A DNA stretch of 64,000 bases from Pseudomonas marginalis (GTDB taxonomy: Bacteria > Pseudomonadota > Gammaproteobacteria > Pseudomonadales > Pseudomonadaceae). Where the stretch lies: contig NZ_FNSU01000002.1 of the NCBI RefSeq assembly GCF_900105325.1, positions 62,001 to 126,000 of the forward strand. The letters run 5' to 3'. Position 1 is the first letter of the stretch. The number at the start of each line of letters is the position of its first letter. This document shows positions 24,763 to 34,937 of the stretch, one piece after another. The translations under genes and the position numbers were made by a program. The notes under the pieces are model-generated. The model did no database searches and was not told the DNA's origin. It worked only from the letters and a program-made list of their open reading frames with translations.

Positions 24763-25920
24763 ATGCTGTTTCCCATCCTGCTGCTGTCGGCCGCCGGTTT
24801 TACCGTGCTGACCACAGAATTCGTTATCGTCGGCCTGTTGCCGTCCATCGCCCGGGACCTCAACGTCAGCGTGTCCCAGGCCGGCCTGCTGGTGACCTTG
24901 TTTGCCTTTACCGTGGCGGCCTTTGGTCCGTTTCTGACCGCGTACTGCGCCCGTTTCCCCCGCAAGCGTCTGTTTATCAGCATCCTGCTCCTGTTCGGCG
25001 TGGCCAATACCGTGGCCGCATTGGCGCCGAATATCTGGGTGATGGCGTTGGCGCGCTTGATCCCGGCCCTGGGCCTGCCGGTGTTCTGGGCCCTGGCCAG
25101 TGAAACGGCGGTGGATATTGTCGGCCCCGAATACGCCGGGCGCGCCATCGAAAAAATCGGCTTCGGCATCGTCTGCGCCACGGTGTTCGGTATCCCGGTG
25201 GGCACGTTGATTTCCGATATGTTCGGCTGGCGCGCCGCGTTTGCGATCCTCGCCGTGGTCGCGCTGGCCAAGGCCTTGCTGCTGTTTATCTACCTGCCGG
25301 TGACCCAGCCGAAGAACGACCAGGTGTCGTTGCGCTCGCAGTTCAAGATCCTGCGCAACCCGCTGATGCAAGGCCATATCCTGTTGTCGGTCCTGGTGTT
25401 CAGCGGCATGTTCACGGCGTATACCTACCTGGCGGACATCCTTGAGCGCCTGGCCGGTTTCGACGGCACGCTGGTGGGCTGGTGCCTGATGGGCTTTGGC
25501 GCAGTGGGGCTGATCGGCAACTCCCTGGGCGGGCGTGCGGTGGACCGTCACCCGCTGATTGCCTCGACGGTGTTCTGCGGTTTCATGATCGCCGGCATGG
25601 TCGCGCTGGTACCTGCGATCCACTCCACGGTCGGCCTGGCGGCGGCGATGGCGGTGTGGGGCGTGACCCAGGCGGCGCTGTTCCTGGTCAGCCATGTGCG
25701 GTTGATGAAGGCCGCACCCCATGCGCCGGCGTTTGCGGCGTCGTTGAATATCGCCGGGGCCAACCTGGGCATTGGCCTGGGGGCCATGGTCGGCGGGCAT
25801 GTGATCGACACCCTCGGCCTCGGCAGCCTGGGTTTTGCCGCTTCCGGGTTTATCCTGGTGTCGATCCTGCTGGCGCTGTGGCTGATGACCGCCAGGCCAG
25901 CGGCCGCGTCCAACGCCTGA
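24763..25920 (+). CDS. MFS transporter, DHA1-type efflux family
   Basis: The 385-residue protein has twelve predicted membrane segments. Between TM2 and TM3 it carries AYCARFPRKRLFISILLLFG, the DHA1 signature loop. The N-terminal VLTTEFVIVGLLPSIARDL is the TEF-V-G-LP motif of the AraJ/PbuE/YdhP-like drug and metabolite exporters. The start at 24763 has GGAG 7 bp upstream. The gene is convergent with nhaR, 4 bp apart. Likely a proton-driven exporter of a small metabolite such as purines, sugars or drugs; the substrate cannot be read from sequence. Confidence 0.82.
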   Translation: MLFPILLLSAAGFTVLTTEFVIVGLLPSIARDLNVSVSQAGLLVTLFAFTVAAFGPFLTAYCARFPRKRLFISILLLFGVANTVAALAPNIWVMALARLIPALGLPVFWALASETAVDIVGPEYAGRAIEKIGFGIVCATVFGIPVGTLISDMFGWRAAFAILAVVALAKALLLFIYLPVTQPKNDQVSLRSQFKILRNPLMQGHILLSVLVFSGMFTAYTYLADILERLAGFDGTLVGWCLMGFGAVGLIGNSLGGRAVDRHPLIASTVFCGFMIAGMVALVPAIHSTVGLAAAMAVWGVTQAALFLVSHVRLMKAAPHAPAFAASLNIAGANLGIGLGAMVGGHVIDTLGLGSLGFAASGFILVSILLALWLMTARPAAASNA

Positions 25921-25924
25921 ACGC

Positions 25925-26827
25925 TCAGGGCAGGGCGGTAAACAACTCTCGCCGTGCACCTTCGGTTATCGCCACGATGCCGGGGTGCTTGACCTTGCGT
26001 TCCACCGAGATCGCGTAGAACGATTCGGTGACGGCATCGGTCTGGCCAATCAACGCCACCCCGTACTGGCGCACCACCTCATCGGCGATCACGCTGGGCG
26101 CGATAAAGATCCCGCTGCCGGATTGGCCAAAGGCCTGCATCAAGGCGCTGTCATCGAACTCGCCGATGATCCTGGGCAGGATCTGCTGCTCGGCAAACCA
26201 GCGCTGCAAACGGCTGCGTACTACGGTTTCCGCGCCGGGAATCAACAGGGGCGCGCCGTGCAGGCACTGTGGGAAGTCACCGGCGTACCTGTCAGCCAAT
26301 GCCTGGGTGGCGAAAAAACTGATGCCACATTCCCCCAGTTTCTGGCTGTAGCCCTTGATATCCAGGTGCGAGGGCATGGGGCTGTCGGAGATCACCAGGT
26401 CCAGGCGCTGGATCGCCAGGTCGGCCAATAAACGCTCGAGTTTGTCTTCACGGCAGGTAATGCGCAGGGGCTCGCTCAATTCCATGGTCGGCGCGATCAG
26501 TCGGTACACGATGGACTTGGGCACCACATCCGCCACCCCGACCCGAAACAGGATCTGTTGCTCATCGGGCTGCGCGCGCAGCATCGCCTCCAGTTCATTG
26601 CCGGTCTGGAACATCTGTTCGGCATAGGGCAGGGCCTGGCGCCCGGCTTCGGTGAGTTCAAGCTGGCGGCCTACCCGCTGAAACAGCGCAATCCCGTAGG
26701 TTTGCTCCAGCAGGCTGATCTGCCCGCTGATGGTCTGGGGCGTGAGGTTCAGTTGCTCGCAGGCGCGCACGATGCTGCCGGTCTTGGCCACTACCCAGAA
26801 GTAATGCAACTGTCGGTAATTGAGCAT
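25925..26827 (-). CDS. nhaR: LysR-family transcriptional activator NhaR
   Basis: The 300-residue LysR regulator starts MLNYRQLHYFWVVAKTGSIVRACEQLNLTPQTISGQISLLE, which is the NhaR form of the LysR helix-turn-helix. The effector domain contains RVGVADVVPKSIVYRLI and FDDSALMQAFGQSGSGIFIAPSVI, also typical of NhaR. In E. coli NhaR activates nhaA in response to Na+ and also pga genes. No nhaA is adjacent here; the divergent neighbours are a lipoprotein gene and terC. A 20-bp inverted repeat 36 bp upstream of its start may be its operator. Confidence 0.85.
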   Translation of the reverse strand: MLNYRQLHYFWVVAKTGSIVRACEQLNLTPQTISGQISLLEQTYGIALFQRVGRQLELTEAGRQALPYAEQMFQTGNELEAMLRAQPDEQQILFRVGVADVVPKSIVYRLIAPTMELSEPLRITCREDKLERLLADLAIQRLDLVISDSPMPSHLDIKGYSQKLGECGISFFATQALADRYAGDFPQCLHGAPLLIPGAETVVRSRLQRWFAEQQILPRIIGEFDDSALMQAFGQSGSGIFIAPSVIADEVVRQYGVALIGQTDAVTESFYAISVERKVKHPGIVAITEGARRELFTALP

Positions 26828-26863
26828 GATGATCGTCGCTTCGTAAAAACCGAAGTATACGCG

Positions 26864-26883
26864 AGGAAAATACGAATTTTCCT
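26864..26883. promoter_or_regulatory. Inverted repeat in the nhaR-lipoprotein divergent promoter region
   Basis: AGGAAAAT-ACGA-ATTTTCCT is a perfect 8-bp-arm inverted repeat. It lies 36 bp upstream of nhaR and 75 bp upstream of the divergent lipoprotein gene. Its place and AT-rich dyad shape fit a LysR-type operator for NhaR autoregulation, but this is inference. Confidence 0.45.
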
Positions 26884-26958
26884 GAACTGTTTGCCTGCAT
26901 AGAATGCCTCGCTATCGCGGGGCCACTATTTGGACCCAATGGTTCTAACGAGGAAGAC

Positions 26959-27213
26959 ATGATGAAACTCAATTTCCTGAGCGCGGCATCGTTGCTTGCG
27001 CTTTCATTGGTGATGATCAGCGGTTGCGATCAGGTCGAAAAAAGCGCGCAACAGGTCATGGGCAAAGCCACCGAGTCGGCCAAGCAAGCCATCGATGACA
27101 CCCAGAAAGCTGCCGAGCAGGCGTTGAGTGAAGCGACAAATGGCCTGATCAATCCACAAAAAAAGGACGATCAGGAAGAAAACGAGTCTGAATCGAACAC
27201 CAAAGAAACCTAA
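26959..27213 (+). CDS. Small predicted lipoprotein
   Basis: The 84-residue protein has a lipoprotein signal with lipobox MISGC, with Cys at about residue 23. The mature part is highly charged and Ala/Lys/Gln/Glu-rich and probably helical (EKSAQQVMGKATESAKQAIDDTQKAAEQAL), ending in an acidic NESESNTKET tail. Repeated KATESAKQA-like units resemble Lpp- or LEA-like helical proteins. AGGAAG precedes tandem ATG codons at 26959 and 26962. It is 29 bp upstream of terC and probably co-transcribed with it. Confidence 0.75.
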   Translation: MMKLNFLSAASLLALSLVMISGCDQVEKSAQQVMGKATESAKQAIDDTQKAAEQALSEATNGLINPQKKDDQEENESESNTKET

Positions 27214-27242
27214 TCTCCCCAGCACAACGTCAGGACTGACCT

Positions 27243-27992
27243 ATGGATTACCTTTTACAACTGGCCGCCAGCCCTACCGCCTGGATTGCCCTGGCCACCT
27301 TGATCGTGATGGAAATCGTGCTGGGCATCGATAACCTGATCTTTATCTCGATCCTCACCAACAAATTGCCGGAGAAACATCGGGCCAAGGCGCGACGCAT
27401 CGGTATCAGCATGGCGCTGGTGTTGCGCCTGGGCCTGTTGAGCACCATTGCGTTTATCGTGCAATTGACTACGCCGGTGTTCGAAGTGCTCGGCCAGGCG
27501 TTCTCATGGAAGGACATGATCCTGATCGCCGGTGGCCTGTTCCTGGTCTGGAAGGCCACCACCGAGATCCATCACAGCATGGACCCTGAGCCCGAAGAGA
27601 AGACCAGCACCGGCAATGTCGTGGCCATCGGCTTTGCCGCAGCCATCGGGCAGATCCTGTTGCTTGACCTGGTGTTCTCCATCGACAGCATCATTACCGC
27701 CGTGGGCATGACCGAGCACTTGCCGATCATGATCATCGCCGTGGTGACCTCGGTGATCGTGATGCTGGTGGCGGCCGAGCCGTTGGCCAAGTTCATCAAC
27801 GACAACCCGACCGTGGTGATGCTGGCCCTGGGCTTCCTGATCATGATCGGCATGACGCTGATCGCCGAAGGCTTCGGCGCCCATGTGCCTAAAGGCTACG
27901 TCTACGCGGCCATGGCCTTCTCGGCGGCCATCGAGTGCCTGAACATCGCTCGGCGCAACCGTCACAAGCGTCTGCTCGCTGCCCGGCAGTAA
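27243..27992 (+). CDS. TerC-family integral membrane protein
   Basis: The 249-residue protein has about seven TM segments. The TerC hallmarks are LIVMEIVLGIDNLIFISIL near the N terminus and LLLDLVFSIDSIITAVGM in the second half, whose acidic membrane residues are conserved in the family. TerC proteins are linked to tellurite resistance and to manganese export during metal loading of secreted proteins. It follows a small lipoprotein gene and ends at a strong terminator. No Mn2+ riboswitch of the yybP-ykoY type was seen in the upstream region. Confidence 0.88.
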   Translation: MDYLLQLAASPTAWIALATLIVMEIVLGIDNLIFISILTNKLPEKHRAKARRIGISMALVLRLGLLSTIAFIVQLTTPVFEVLGQAFSWKDMILIAGGLFLVWKATTEIHHSMDPEPEEKTSTGNVVAIGFAAAIGQILLLDLVFSIDSIITAVGMTEHLPIMIIAVVTSVIVMLVAAEPLAKFINDNPTVVMLALGFLIMIGMTLIAEGFGAHVPKGYVYAAMAFSAAIECLNIARRNRHKRLLAARQ

Positions 27993-28004
27993 CGCTGCAA
28001 CCCC

Positions 28005-28043
28005 AAAGGCCGGCTGTGCTCACAAGAGCCCAGCCGGCCTTTT
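28005..28043 (+). terminator. Rho-independent terminator of terC
   Basis: AAAGGCCGGCTGTGCTC pairs with GAGCCCAGCCGGCCTTT with one mismatch and ends in TTTT. It lies 13 bp after the terC stop and isolates selD from upstream transcription. Confidence 0.85.
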
Positions 28044-28086
28044 GCTGTCTGTTAGAATCCGCCCACTTGATAGCTTGAGGTCCACC

Positions 28087-29121
28087 ATGAACGAGCCGAT
28101 TCGCCTTACCCAGTACAGCCACGGCGCGGGTTGTGGCTGCAAGATTTCGCCCCAGGTGCTGGAAGTGATCCTGGCTGGCAGCGGCGCGCAGAACCTTGAC
28201 CCCAACCTGTGGGTGGGCAACACCTCCCGCGACGACGCGGCGGTGTACGCCATCGACGATGAGCGTGGCGTGGTCTCCACCACTGACTTTTTCATGCCGA
28301 TTGTCGATGATCCCTTCGATTTCGGCCGCATCGCCGCCACCAATGCCATCAGTGACATCTACGCCATGGGCGGCGACCCGTTGATGGCCATCGCCATTCT
28401 TGGCTGGCCGGTGAACGTGCTGGCGCCGGAGATCGCCCGTGAAGTGATCCGTGGCGGCCGCTCGGTGTGCGACGAAGCCGGCATCCCGTTGGCGGGCGGG
28501 CACTCCATTGACGCGCCCGAGCCGATCTTCGGCCTAGCCGTCACCGGCATCGTGCAAAAGCGCCATATGAAGCGCAACGACACCGCCACCGTGGGCTGCC
28601 GCCTGTACCTGACCAAACCGTTGGGTATCGGCATCCTCACCACCGCCGAAAAGAAGGGCAAGTTGCGTGAGGCGGATATCGGCCTGGCCCGTGACTGGAT
28701 GTGCACCCTCAACAAACCCGGCAGCCGTTTCGGCAAGCTGGCCGGTGTGACGGCAATGACGGATGTCACCGGTTTCGGTCTGTTGGGCCATTTGGTGGAG
28801 ATGGCGGACGGCAGCGCCGTGACCGCACGTATCGAATACGACAAAGTCCCACGTCTGCCCGGGATCGAGGACTACCTGGACCAGGGCTGCATGCCGGGTG
28901 GCACCTTGCGCAACTTCGACAGCTACTCGAGCAAGGTCGGGCGTCTGCAGGAATTGCACAAACGCGTGCTGTGCGACCCGCAGACCAGCGGTGGCCTGCT
29001 GATCGCGGTCGCGCCTGAAGGCGACGCAGAATTCCATGCGGTCGCCGCCGAGCTGGGCCTGAACCTTGAGCCCATCGGCGAACTGGTTGAGCGACAGACC
29101 CACGCGGTAGAGGTGGTTTGA
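28087..29121 (+). CDS. selD: Selenide, water dikinase (selenophosphate synthetase)
   Basis: The 344-residue enzyme makes selenophosphate from selenide and ATP. The flexible N-terminal catalytic loop reads HGAGCGCK, with Cys16 and Lys19 matching the active-site Cys17 and Lys20 of E. coli. The position is Cys, not selenocysteine. Metal-binding aspartates lie in RDDAAVY and TTDFFMPIVDDPFDFGRIAA. The start is ATG at 28087, where the family begins. Its TGA overlaps the ATG of mnmH, so selenophosphate production and its tRNA use are translationally coupled. Confidence 0.95.
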   Translation: MNEPIRLTQYSHGAGCGCKISPQVLEVILAGSGAQNLDPNLWVGNTSRDDAAVYAIDDERGVVSTTDFFMPIVDDPFDFGRIAATNAISDIYAMGGDPLMAIAILGWPVNVLAPEIAREVIRGGRSVCDEAGIPLAGGHSIDAPEPIFGLAVTGIVQKRHMKRNDTATVGCRLYLTKPLGIGILTTAEKKGKLREADIGLARDWMCTLNKPGSRFGKLAGVTAMTDVTGFGLLGHLVEMADGSAVTARIEYDKVPRLPGIEDYLDQGCMPGGTLRNFDSYSSKVGRLQELHKRVLCDPQTSGGLLIAVAPEGDAEFHAVAAELGLNLEPIGELVERQTHAVEVV

Positions 29122-30221
29122 TGGCAACTGACATCACCGATTACCGCGACATTTTCCTCAACGACCGGCCGATGATGGACACCCGTGCACCGGTCGAATT
29201 CGCCAAGGGCGCGTTCCCTGGCGTGATCAACCTGCCGTTGATGACCGATGACGAGCGTCAACGCGTCGGCACCTGCTACAAGCAGCAGGGCCAGCAAGCC
29301 GCGATTGTGCTGGGGCATGAGCTGGTGTCGGGGGCGATCAAGGCTGAACGCATCGAACAATGGGCACGGTTTGCCCAGGCCAATCCTGACGGTTTCTTGT
29401 ATTGCTTCCGTGGCGGGCTGCGCTCGCAGATCGTGCAGCAATGGTTGAAGACCGAAGCCGGCATCGAGTACCCCCGGGTCGGCGGTGGCTACAAGGCCAT
29501 GCGGACCTTCCTGCTGGATACCCTTGACCAGGCGGCCGCCCACTGTGATTTCGTGTTGCTGGGCGGTATGACCGGCACCGGCAAGACCGAGGTGCTGGGC
29601 CAGTTGCGCAACGCCCTGGACCTGGAGGGCCATGCCAACCACCGCGGTTCCAGCTTCGGCAAACGCGCCACGGCGCAACCCTCCACTATCGACTTCGAAA
29701 ACCGCCTGGCGGTGGACCTGCTGAAAAAACGCGCGGGCGGTATCGAGCAGTTCGTGGTCGAGGATGAAAGCCGCATGATCGGCAGCTGCGCGCTGCCGTT
29801 GCCGTTGCACAAGGGCATGCAGACCTTTCCGATGGTGTGGCTGGAAGACAGCGTCGAAGGCCGTGTCGAGCGCATCCTGCGCGATTACGTGATTGACCTT
29901 TGCGCAGAATTCATCGCGGTATTTGGTGAGCAGGGGCAGGCGTTGTTTGCCGAACGCCTGACCCAGGGCCTGGCCAATATCCACAAGCGCCTGGGCGGCG
30001 AGCGTTTCCAGCGGTTGCAGGCGATCATGCAGGATGCTCTGGCGGAACAGCTGCGCAGCGGCGCCGTGGACCTGCATCGCGCCTGGATTGAAGGGCTGTT
30101 GCGCGAGTATTACGACCCGATGTACGCCTTCCAGCGTGAAAGCAAAGGCGCACGCATCGAGTTTGCGGGAGAGCAGGGCGCAGTCACGGCCTATCTGCGC
30201 GAGCGCGCCCTCAGAGGATAA
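29121..30221 (+). CDS. mnmH: tRNA 2-selenouridine synthase
   Basis: The 366-residue protein has an N-terminal rhodanese domain with catalytic Cys95 (YCFRGGLRS) and a C-terminal P-loop domain with GGMTGTGKTE (148-157). MnmH/SelU (YbbB) replaces sulfur by selenium in 5-methylaminomethyl-2-thiouridine at the tRNA wobble position, through a geranylated intermediate. The neighbouring selD supplies the selenophosphate. The 3' end overlaps the convergent permease gene by 11 bp. Confidence 0.93.
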   Translation: MATDITDYRDIFLNDRPMMDTRAPVEFAKGAFPGVINLPLMTDDERQRVGTCYKQQGQQAAIVLGHELVSGAIKAERIEQWARFAQANPDGFLYCFRGGLRSQIVQQWLKTEAGIEYPRVGGGYKAMRTFLLDTLDQAAAHCDFVLLGGMTGTGKTEVLGQLRNALDLEGHANHRGSSFGKRATAQPSTIDFENRLAVDLLKKRAGGIEQFVVEDESRMIGSCALPLPLHKGMQTFPMVWLEDSVEGRVERILRDYVIDLCAEFIAVFGEQGQALFAERLTQGLANIHKRLGGERFQRLQAIMQDALAEQLRSGAVDLHRAWIEGLLREYYDPMYAFQRESKGARIEFAGEQGAVTAYLRERALRG

Positions 30222-31266
30222 GCGCGCCGATCAACCCGCACACCACGCCCACCAGCATGGTCAACCCGGCCACCGTCACCAGCACCCGCGCATCGAAATC
30301 CTTGCGCAGCATCAACAGCGACGGCAGGCTCACGCTGGGCAGGGTCATCAGCAAGGCCACGGCCGGGCCGGTGCCCATGCCCAGGGTCATCATGGTTTGT
30401 ACGATGGGGATCTCTGCCGCTGTAGGAATCACAAACAGCGTGCCGACAATCGACAGGGGCACCAGCCACACCAGGCTGTTGGCCATGGCGCCGTCCACGT
30501 GGGGGAACAGCCACACCCGTGCGGCACCGAGCACCAGCACCGCCAGGATATAGATCGGTATGGTGCTCCAGAACAGCTGCCACAGGGTACGCAGCCAGCG
30601 ACTGAAGAAGGGTTGCGCTTCGACCTGGCTGGCCTCGGCCACCGCGTCCAAGGCAACTTCCGGCACCTGGTCCGGCCGTGCGATGCGTTGTGCCACCAGT
30701 GACACACCCACCACCAGCACAATGCCCGCCACCAGCCTCAACGCGGTAAAGCCCCAGCCCAGTACAAAACCCATGAACACCAGCGTCGCCGGATTCAGCA
30801 CCGGGTTGGCAATCCAGAAGGCCAATGCCGCGCCCACCGACACCTGCTGGCGGCGCATACCGGCCGCGACGGGCGCCGCGCAGCAACTGCACATCATCCC
30901 CGGCAAGGCGAACAGCCCGCCGCGCAAGGTCGAGCCGAGGCCGGCACGGCCAAACAGGCGCAGCAACCAGTCGCGGGGGATCAGCACTTGCAGCAGCGAG
31001 CCGAGGATCACCGCCAGTACGGCAGCCTTCCAGATCGCCAGGAAATACACCTGGGCGTAGGCCAGCGCTGCCGCCAATGGCGAGCTTTGTTGATCGTTGA
31101 GGATCGAGGCGCCGATGCTGTGGTTGTCAGCGGCGACAAACGCCTTGAAGTAGTAGGGCGACCACTTCACGTAGTAGAGGCCGACGCAGGCCACCAATAG
31201 GAAGAGGGCAGGTTTCCACCAGAACGACCAGCCCCGGACGGGCTGGGTGGGGGCGAGGTTGGGCAT
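30211..31266 (-). CDS. ArsP/DUF318-type permease
   Basis: The 351-residue inner-membrane protein has about eight to ten TM segments. The COG0701 signature GGLFALPGMMCSCCAAPVAAGMRR (about 116-139) carries Cys126, Cys128 and Cys129. It is followed by FWIANPVLNPATLVFMGFVLGW. A long cytosolic loop (residues about 200-225) and a second half with IPTAAEIPIVQTMMTLGMGTGPA complete the fold. ArsP homologues export trivalent organoarsenicals through such cysteines; others in the family have no proven role. No arsenic genes are adjacent, so the substrate is open. Confidence 0.75.
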   Translation of the reverse strand: MPNLAPTQPVRGWSFWWKPALFLLVACVGLYYVKWSPYYFKAFVAADNHSIGASILNDQQSSPLAAALAYAQVYFLAIWKAAVLAVILGSLLQVLIPRDWLLRLFGRAGLGSTLRGGLFALPGMMCSCCAAPVAAGMRRQQVSVGAALAFWIANPVLNPATLVFMGFVLGWGFTALRLVAGIVLVVGVSLVAQRIARPDQVPEVALDAVAEASQVEAQPFFSRWLRTLWQLFWSTIPIYILAVLVLGAARVWLFPHVDGAMANSLVWLVPLSIVGTLFVIPTAAEIPIVQTMMTLGMGTGPAVALLMTLPSVSLPSLLMLRKDFDARVLVTVAGLTMLVGVVCGLIGALIL

Positions 31267-31311
31267 GGGGGAGGGTCCGCAAATGAGTCAATAGCGGTGC
31301 ATCATACGCCC

Positions 31312-32013
31312 TCAGCTATCGGCACTCACCTGTGTTGGCTGCGGGCAGGTTTCTTCACCGTCGTTCAGGCCCTGCTTGTAGTTGCGGCTGAGCAACGAGG
31401 CTTTGCCGTTGTGCCAGGTCAGCGTCAGTACGTACAGCGTGTCGTAGTCGCTGCCGGACCAGTCGTCGGTAATCGTGTGTTTTTCGCCGGAGGCCTCGCT
31501 GGCCACCTTGTTGATCAGCTCCGGCAGGTAGCCGTGGGACCACGCGGTGTAGATGGTGGCATTGTGGTATTTGTCTTCCACCAGTTCGTCGGCCAGGTCG
31601 CTGGTGTCGTTGGCCGAGAACTTGATGTTCACCGGCAGGCCCAGCTTGATGGCGCTGGGGCTGATGGTCATCAACGGGCGAATATAGCTGTAGGAATTGT
31701 CCAGCTCACCTTCCTCGACATTGCGCGTCGGGTTGGCGGCAAACACGAAGTTGGCCTTGCCGAATTTTTCCGGCAGCAGGGTGGCCAAGTTCATTGCTCG
31801 GTTCAACCCCTGGCAATTGAGTTGGCCCAGGCCGCCGGCCGGTTTCTCGGCGTGGCGCAGGAACACCAGGGTTTGCACGCCGTCCACCGGTTGGGCGCGG
31901 CTTTCCCGGGCGTCGAGGGCGGCAACCATGGCGCCGCTCACCAGCAAAAGGGGCAACAGGATGTAGGCGTAGTGTTGCAGTCGTTGCACAAGGCGCAGAG
32001 GCTTGATCGTCAT
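31312..32013 (-). CDS. Membrane-anchored histidine phosphatase family protein
   Basis: The 233-residue protein has one N-terminal hydrophobic segment (about 15-33) that could be a signal anchor, then a histidine-phosphatase fold. The RHxE motif is LVFLRHAEKPAGG, with phospho-acceptor His54. The second active-site His is in TAWSHGYLPELINKV. The domain thus lies in the periplasm if the anchor is N-in. Substrate is unknown; the family includes phytases, SixA-like and polysaccharide-linked phosphatases. No operon partner is seen. Confidence 0.75.
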   Translation of the reverse strand: MTIKPLRLVQRLQHYAYILLPLLLVSGAMVAALDARESRAQPVDGVQTLVFLRHAEKPAGGLGQLNCQGLNRAMNLATLLPEKFGKANFVFAANPTRNVEEGELDNSYSYIRPLMTISPSAIKLGLPVNIKFSANDTSDLADELVEDKYHNATIYTAWSHGYLPELINKVASEASGEKHTITDDWSGSDYDTLYVLTLTWHNGKASLLSRNYKQGLNDGEETCPQPTQVSADS

Positions 32014-32266
32014 TATGGGTTCGAGTCTTCGTGCGTCACGTTAAGGCGGACAAGCCTGGCCCCAATGACGCCTGGGGCGTCCTGCGGGTATTCCGTGTCG
32101 GTACAGCGAGGTGCCTCCATTCACCGTTTGAGCGCACTTAAGAGTGCACGCGGGCGTATTGGTTCGCCCACGGGGGATAATAGCCCGCTGATGTTGCGCA
32201 TTGATGACCCATGCAGGACGTGGGACAGATGATTATCATGGGGGCTTTCCGCCAGGGAGTTTCCCG

Positions 32267-32965
32267 ATGAACCCGATCGCCGCGTTCCCGATCAACAGCA
32301 AATGGCCCGCCCGGCATCCGGAGCGCCTGCAACTGTACTCGTTGCCCACGCCCAACGGGGTAAAAGTCTCGATCATGCTCGAAGAGCTGGGCCTGCCTTA
32401 TGAGGCGCACAAGGTCAGTTTCGAGACCCAGGACCAGTTTTCCCCCGAGTTCCTGTCCCTGAACCCCAACAACAAAATCCCCGCGATCATCGACCCCGAC
32501 GGCCCGGCGGGGCAGCCGTTGGCGCTGTTCGAGTCAGGCGCAATCCTGATCTACCTGGCGGAAAAATCCAGCCAGTTGCTTTCCGAAGATCCGGCGACAC
32601 GTTATGAAACGATTCAATGGCTGATGTTCCAGATGGGGGGCATCGGTCCGATGTTTGGCCAACTGGGCTTCTTCAATAAGTTCGCCGGCAAGGACTACGA
32701 AGACAAGCGCCCCCGCGACCGTTACGCCGCGGAATCCCGTCGCCTGCTGGACGTGCTGGAAAAGCGCCTGCTCGGCCGCACCTGGATCATGGGCGACGAC
32801 TACAGCATCGCCGACATCGCCACCTTCCCCTGGATTCGCAACCTGATCGGTTTCTATGAATCGGGCGATCTGGTGGGCATTGCCGACTTCCCTAACGTAC
32901 TGCGCGCGCTGGACGGCTTTGTCGCCCGGCCGGCGGTCATCCGTGGCCTGAATATTCCGAGCTGA
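32267..32965 (+). CDS. Glutathione S-transferase, YfcG/YghU (Nu) class
   Basis: The 232-residue protein has a thioredoxin-fold N-terminal domain with SLPTPNGVKVSIMLEELGLPYEAHKV and LNPNNKIPAIID, and LFESGAILIYLAE at the glutathione gamma-glutamyl site. An all-helical C-terminal domain with MGDDYSIADIATFPWI follows. This Thr/Asn-type active site is that of E. coli YfcG/YghU, which have disulfide-bond reductase activity. The start at 32267 gives the family N terminus. It is 3 bp upstream of the PhzF-like gene and probably co-transcribed. Confidence 0.88.
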   Translation: MNPIAAFPINSKWPARHPERLQLYSLPTPNGVKVSIMLEELGLPYEAHKVSFETQDQFSPEFLSLNPNNKIPAIIDPDGPAGQPLALFESGAILIYLAEKSSQLLSEDPATRYETIQWLMFQMGGIGPMFGQLGFFNKFAGKDYEDKRPRDRYAAESRRLLDVLEKRLLGRTWIMGDDYSIADIATFPWIRNLIGFYESGDLVGIADFPNVLRALDGFVARPAVIRGLNIPS

Positions 32966-32968
32966 AGC

Positions 32969-33808
32969 ATGCCGACTTTCGATTTCAAACAACTGGATGT
33001 ATTCAGCAGCGTGTCGCTCAAGGGCAATCCGCTGGCCGTCGTGCTGGGTGCTGACAGCCTCAGCGACCAACAGATGGCTGACTTCGCCAAATGGACAAAC
33101 CTCAGTGAAACCACGTTTTTGCTGACACCGCGCGATGCTCGGGCGGACTACCGGGTGAGGATCTTTACCACCTTGCAGGAGCTGCCGTTCGCCGGGCACC
33201 CGACGCTGGGCAGTTGCCATGCGTGGCTCAAGGCGGGTGGGGTACCCCAAGGCGAGGAGATTATCCAGGAGTGTGGAATCGGCCTGGTGCGTATTCGGCG
33301 TCAAGGCGATGAACTGGCGTTTATTGCACCGCCGTTAATGCGCTCCGGCCCTGTGGACTCCGCGCTGCTGGAGCGCGTTCGCCTGGGATTGGGCCTGGCG
33401 CCGGGGGCCATTGTGCGCAGCCAGTGGGTCGACAATGGCGCGGGGTGGCTCGCGGTGATGCTGGCTGACCGTGATCAGGTCCTGGCCTTGCAGCCGGACT
33501 ATTCGCAGCTGCTTGGGCTGGCCGTCGGGGTGATTGCTCCTTGCAACCCGGCTGACGACGTGGACGCGCAGTTTGAGGTGCGTGCCTTTGTCGCAGGCGA
33601 CGGGGCCCAGGAAGACCCTGCCACCGGCAGCCTGAATGCGGGCGTCGCACAATGGCTGCTCAGCGAAGGACTCGCACCTGAGTGCTACGTGGTCAGCCAG
33701 GGCACGGCCATGGGGCGTGCGGGGCGTATTCGCGTCGAGCGCCAGGGTGATGAAATCTGGGTCGGCGGCGCCGTTACGGTGTGTATCGAAGGTCGTCTAC
33801 AGCTCTAG
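32969..33808 (+). CDS. PhzF-family isomerase/epimerase
   Basis: The 279-residue protein has the PhzF diaminopimelate-epimerase-like fold: QLDVFSSVSLKGNPLAVVL, the catalytic Glu47 in NLSETTF, ELPFAGHPTLGSCHAWL and EDPATGSLNAGVAQWL. The true PhzF isomerises trans-2,3-dihydro-3-hydroxyanthranilate in phenazine synthesis. No other phz genes are present here, so this is one of the many orphan PhzF-like proteins of unknown substrate. It follows the GST gene by 3 bp, which hints at a shared detoxification or catabolic role. Confidence 0.85.
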   Translation: MPTFDFKQLDVFSSVSLKGNPLAVVLGADSLSDQQMADFAKWTNLSETTFLLTPRDARADYRVRIFTTLQELPFAGHPTLGSCHAWLKAGGVPQGEEIIQECGIGLVRIRRQGDELAFIAPPLMRSGPVDSALLERVRLGLGLAPGAIVRSQWVDNGAGWLAVMLADRDQVLALQPDYSQLLGLAVGVIAPCNPADDVDAQFEVRAFVAGDGAQEDPATGSLNAGVAQWLLSEGLAPECYVVSQGTAMGRAGRIRVERQGDEIWVGGAVTVCIEGRLQL

Positions 33809-33926
33809 ATCAATACATTATTACGGCCCCCGCAATACACTGTTGGCCCCTGGGCATTTGTGCTGCCGGGGCCTTGGGGCATAAGCTTTCGCCCCAAAGA
33901 TTTCCCGCCACTTTTTCAGGACAGCC

Positions 33927-34901
<975 letters not shown>

Positions 34902-34937
34902 GGGCAACGTAACCCACCCCTGGTGAGCGAACACTTG

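Noticed and set aside
26828..26958. Manganese riboswitch upstream of the lipoprotein-terC unit
   Set aside because: No yybP-ykoY core sequence or paired helices could be found.
28120..28150. Selenocysteine in the SelD active-site loop
   Set aside because: The codons are Cys (TGT/TGC); there is no in-frame TGA.
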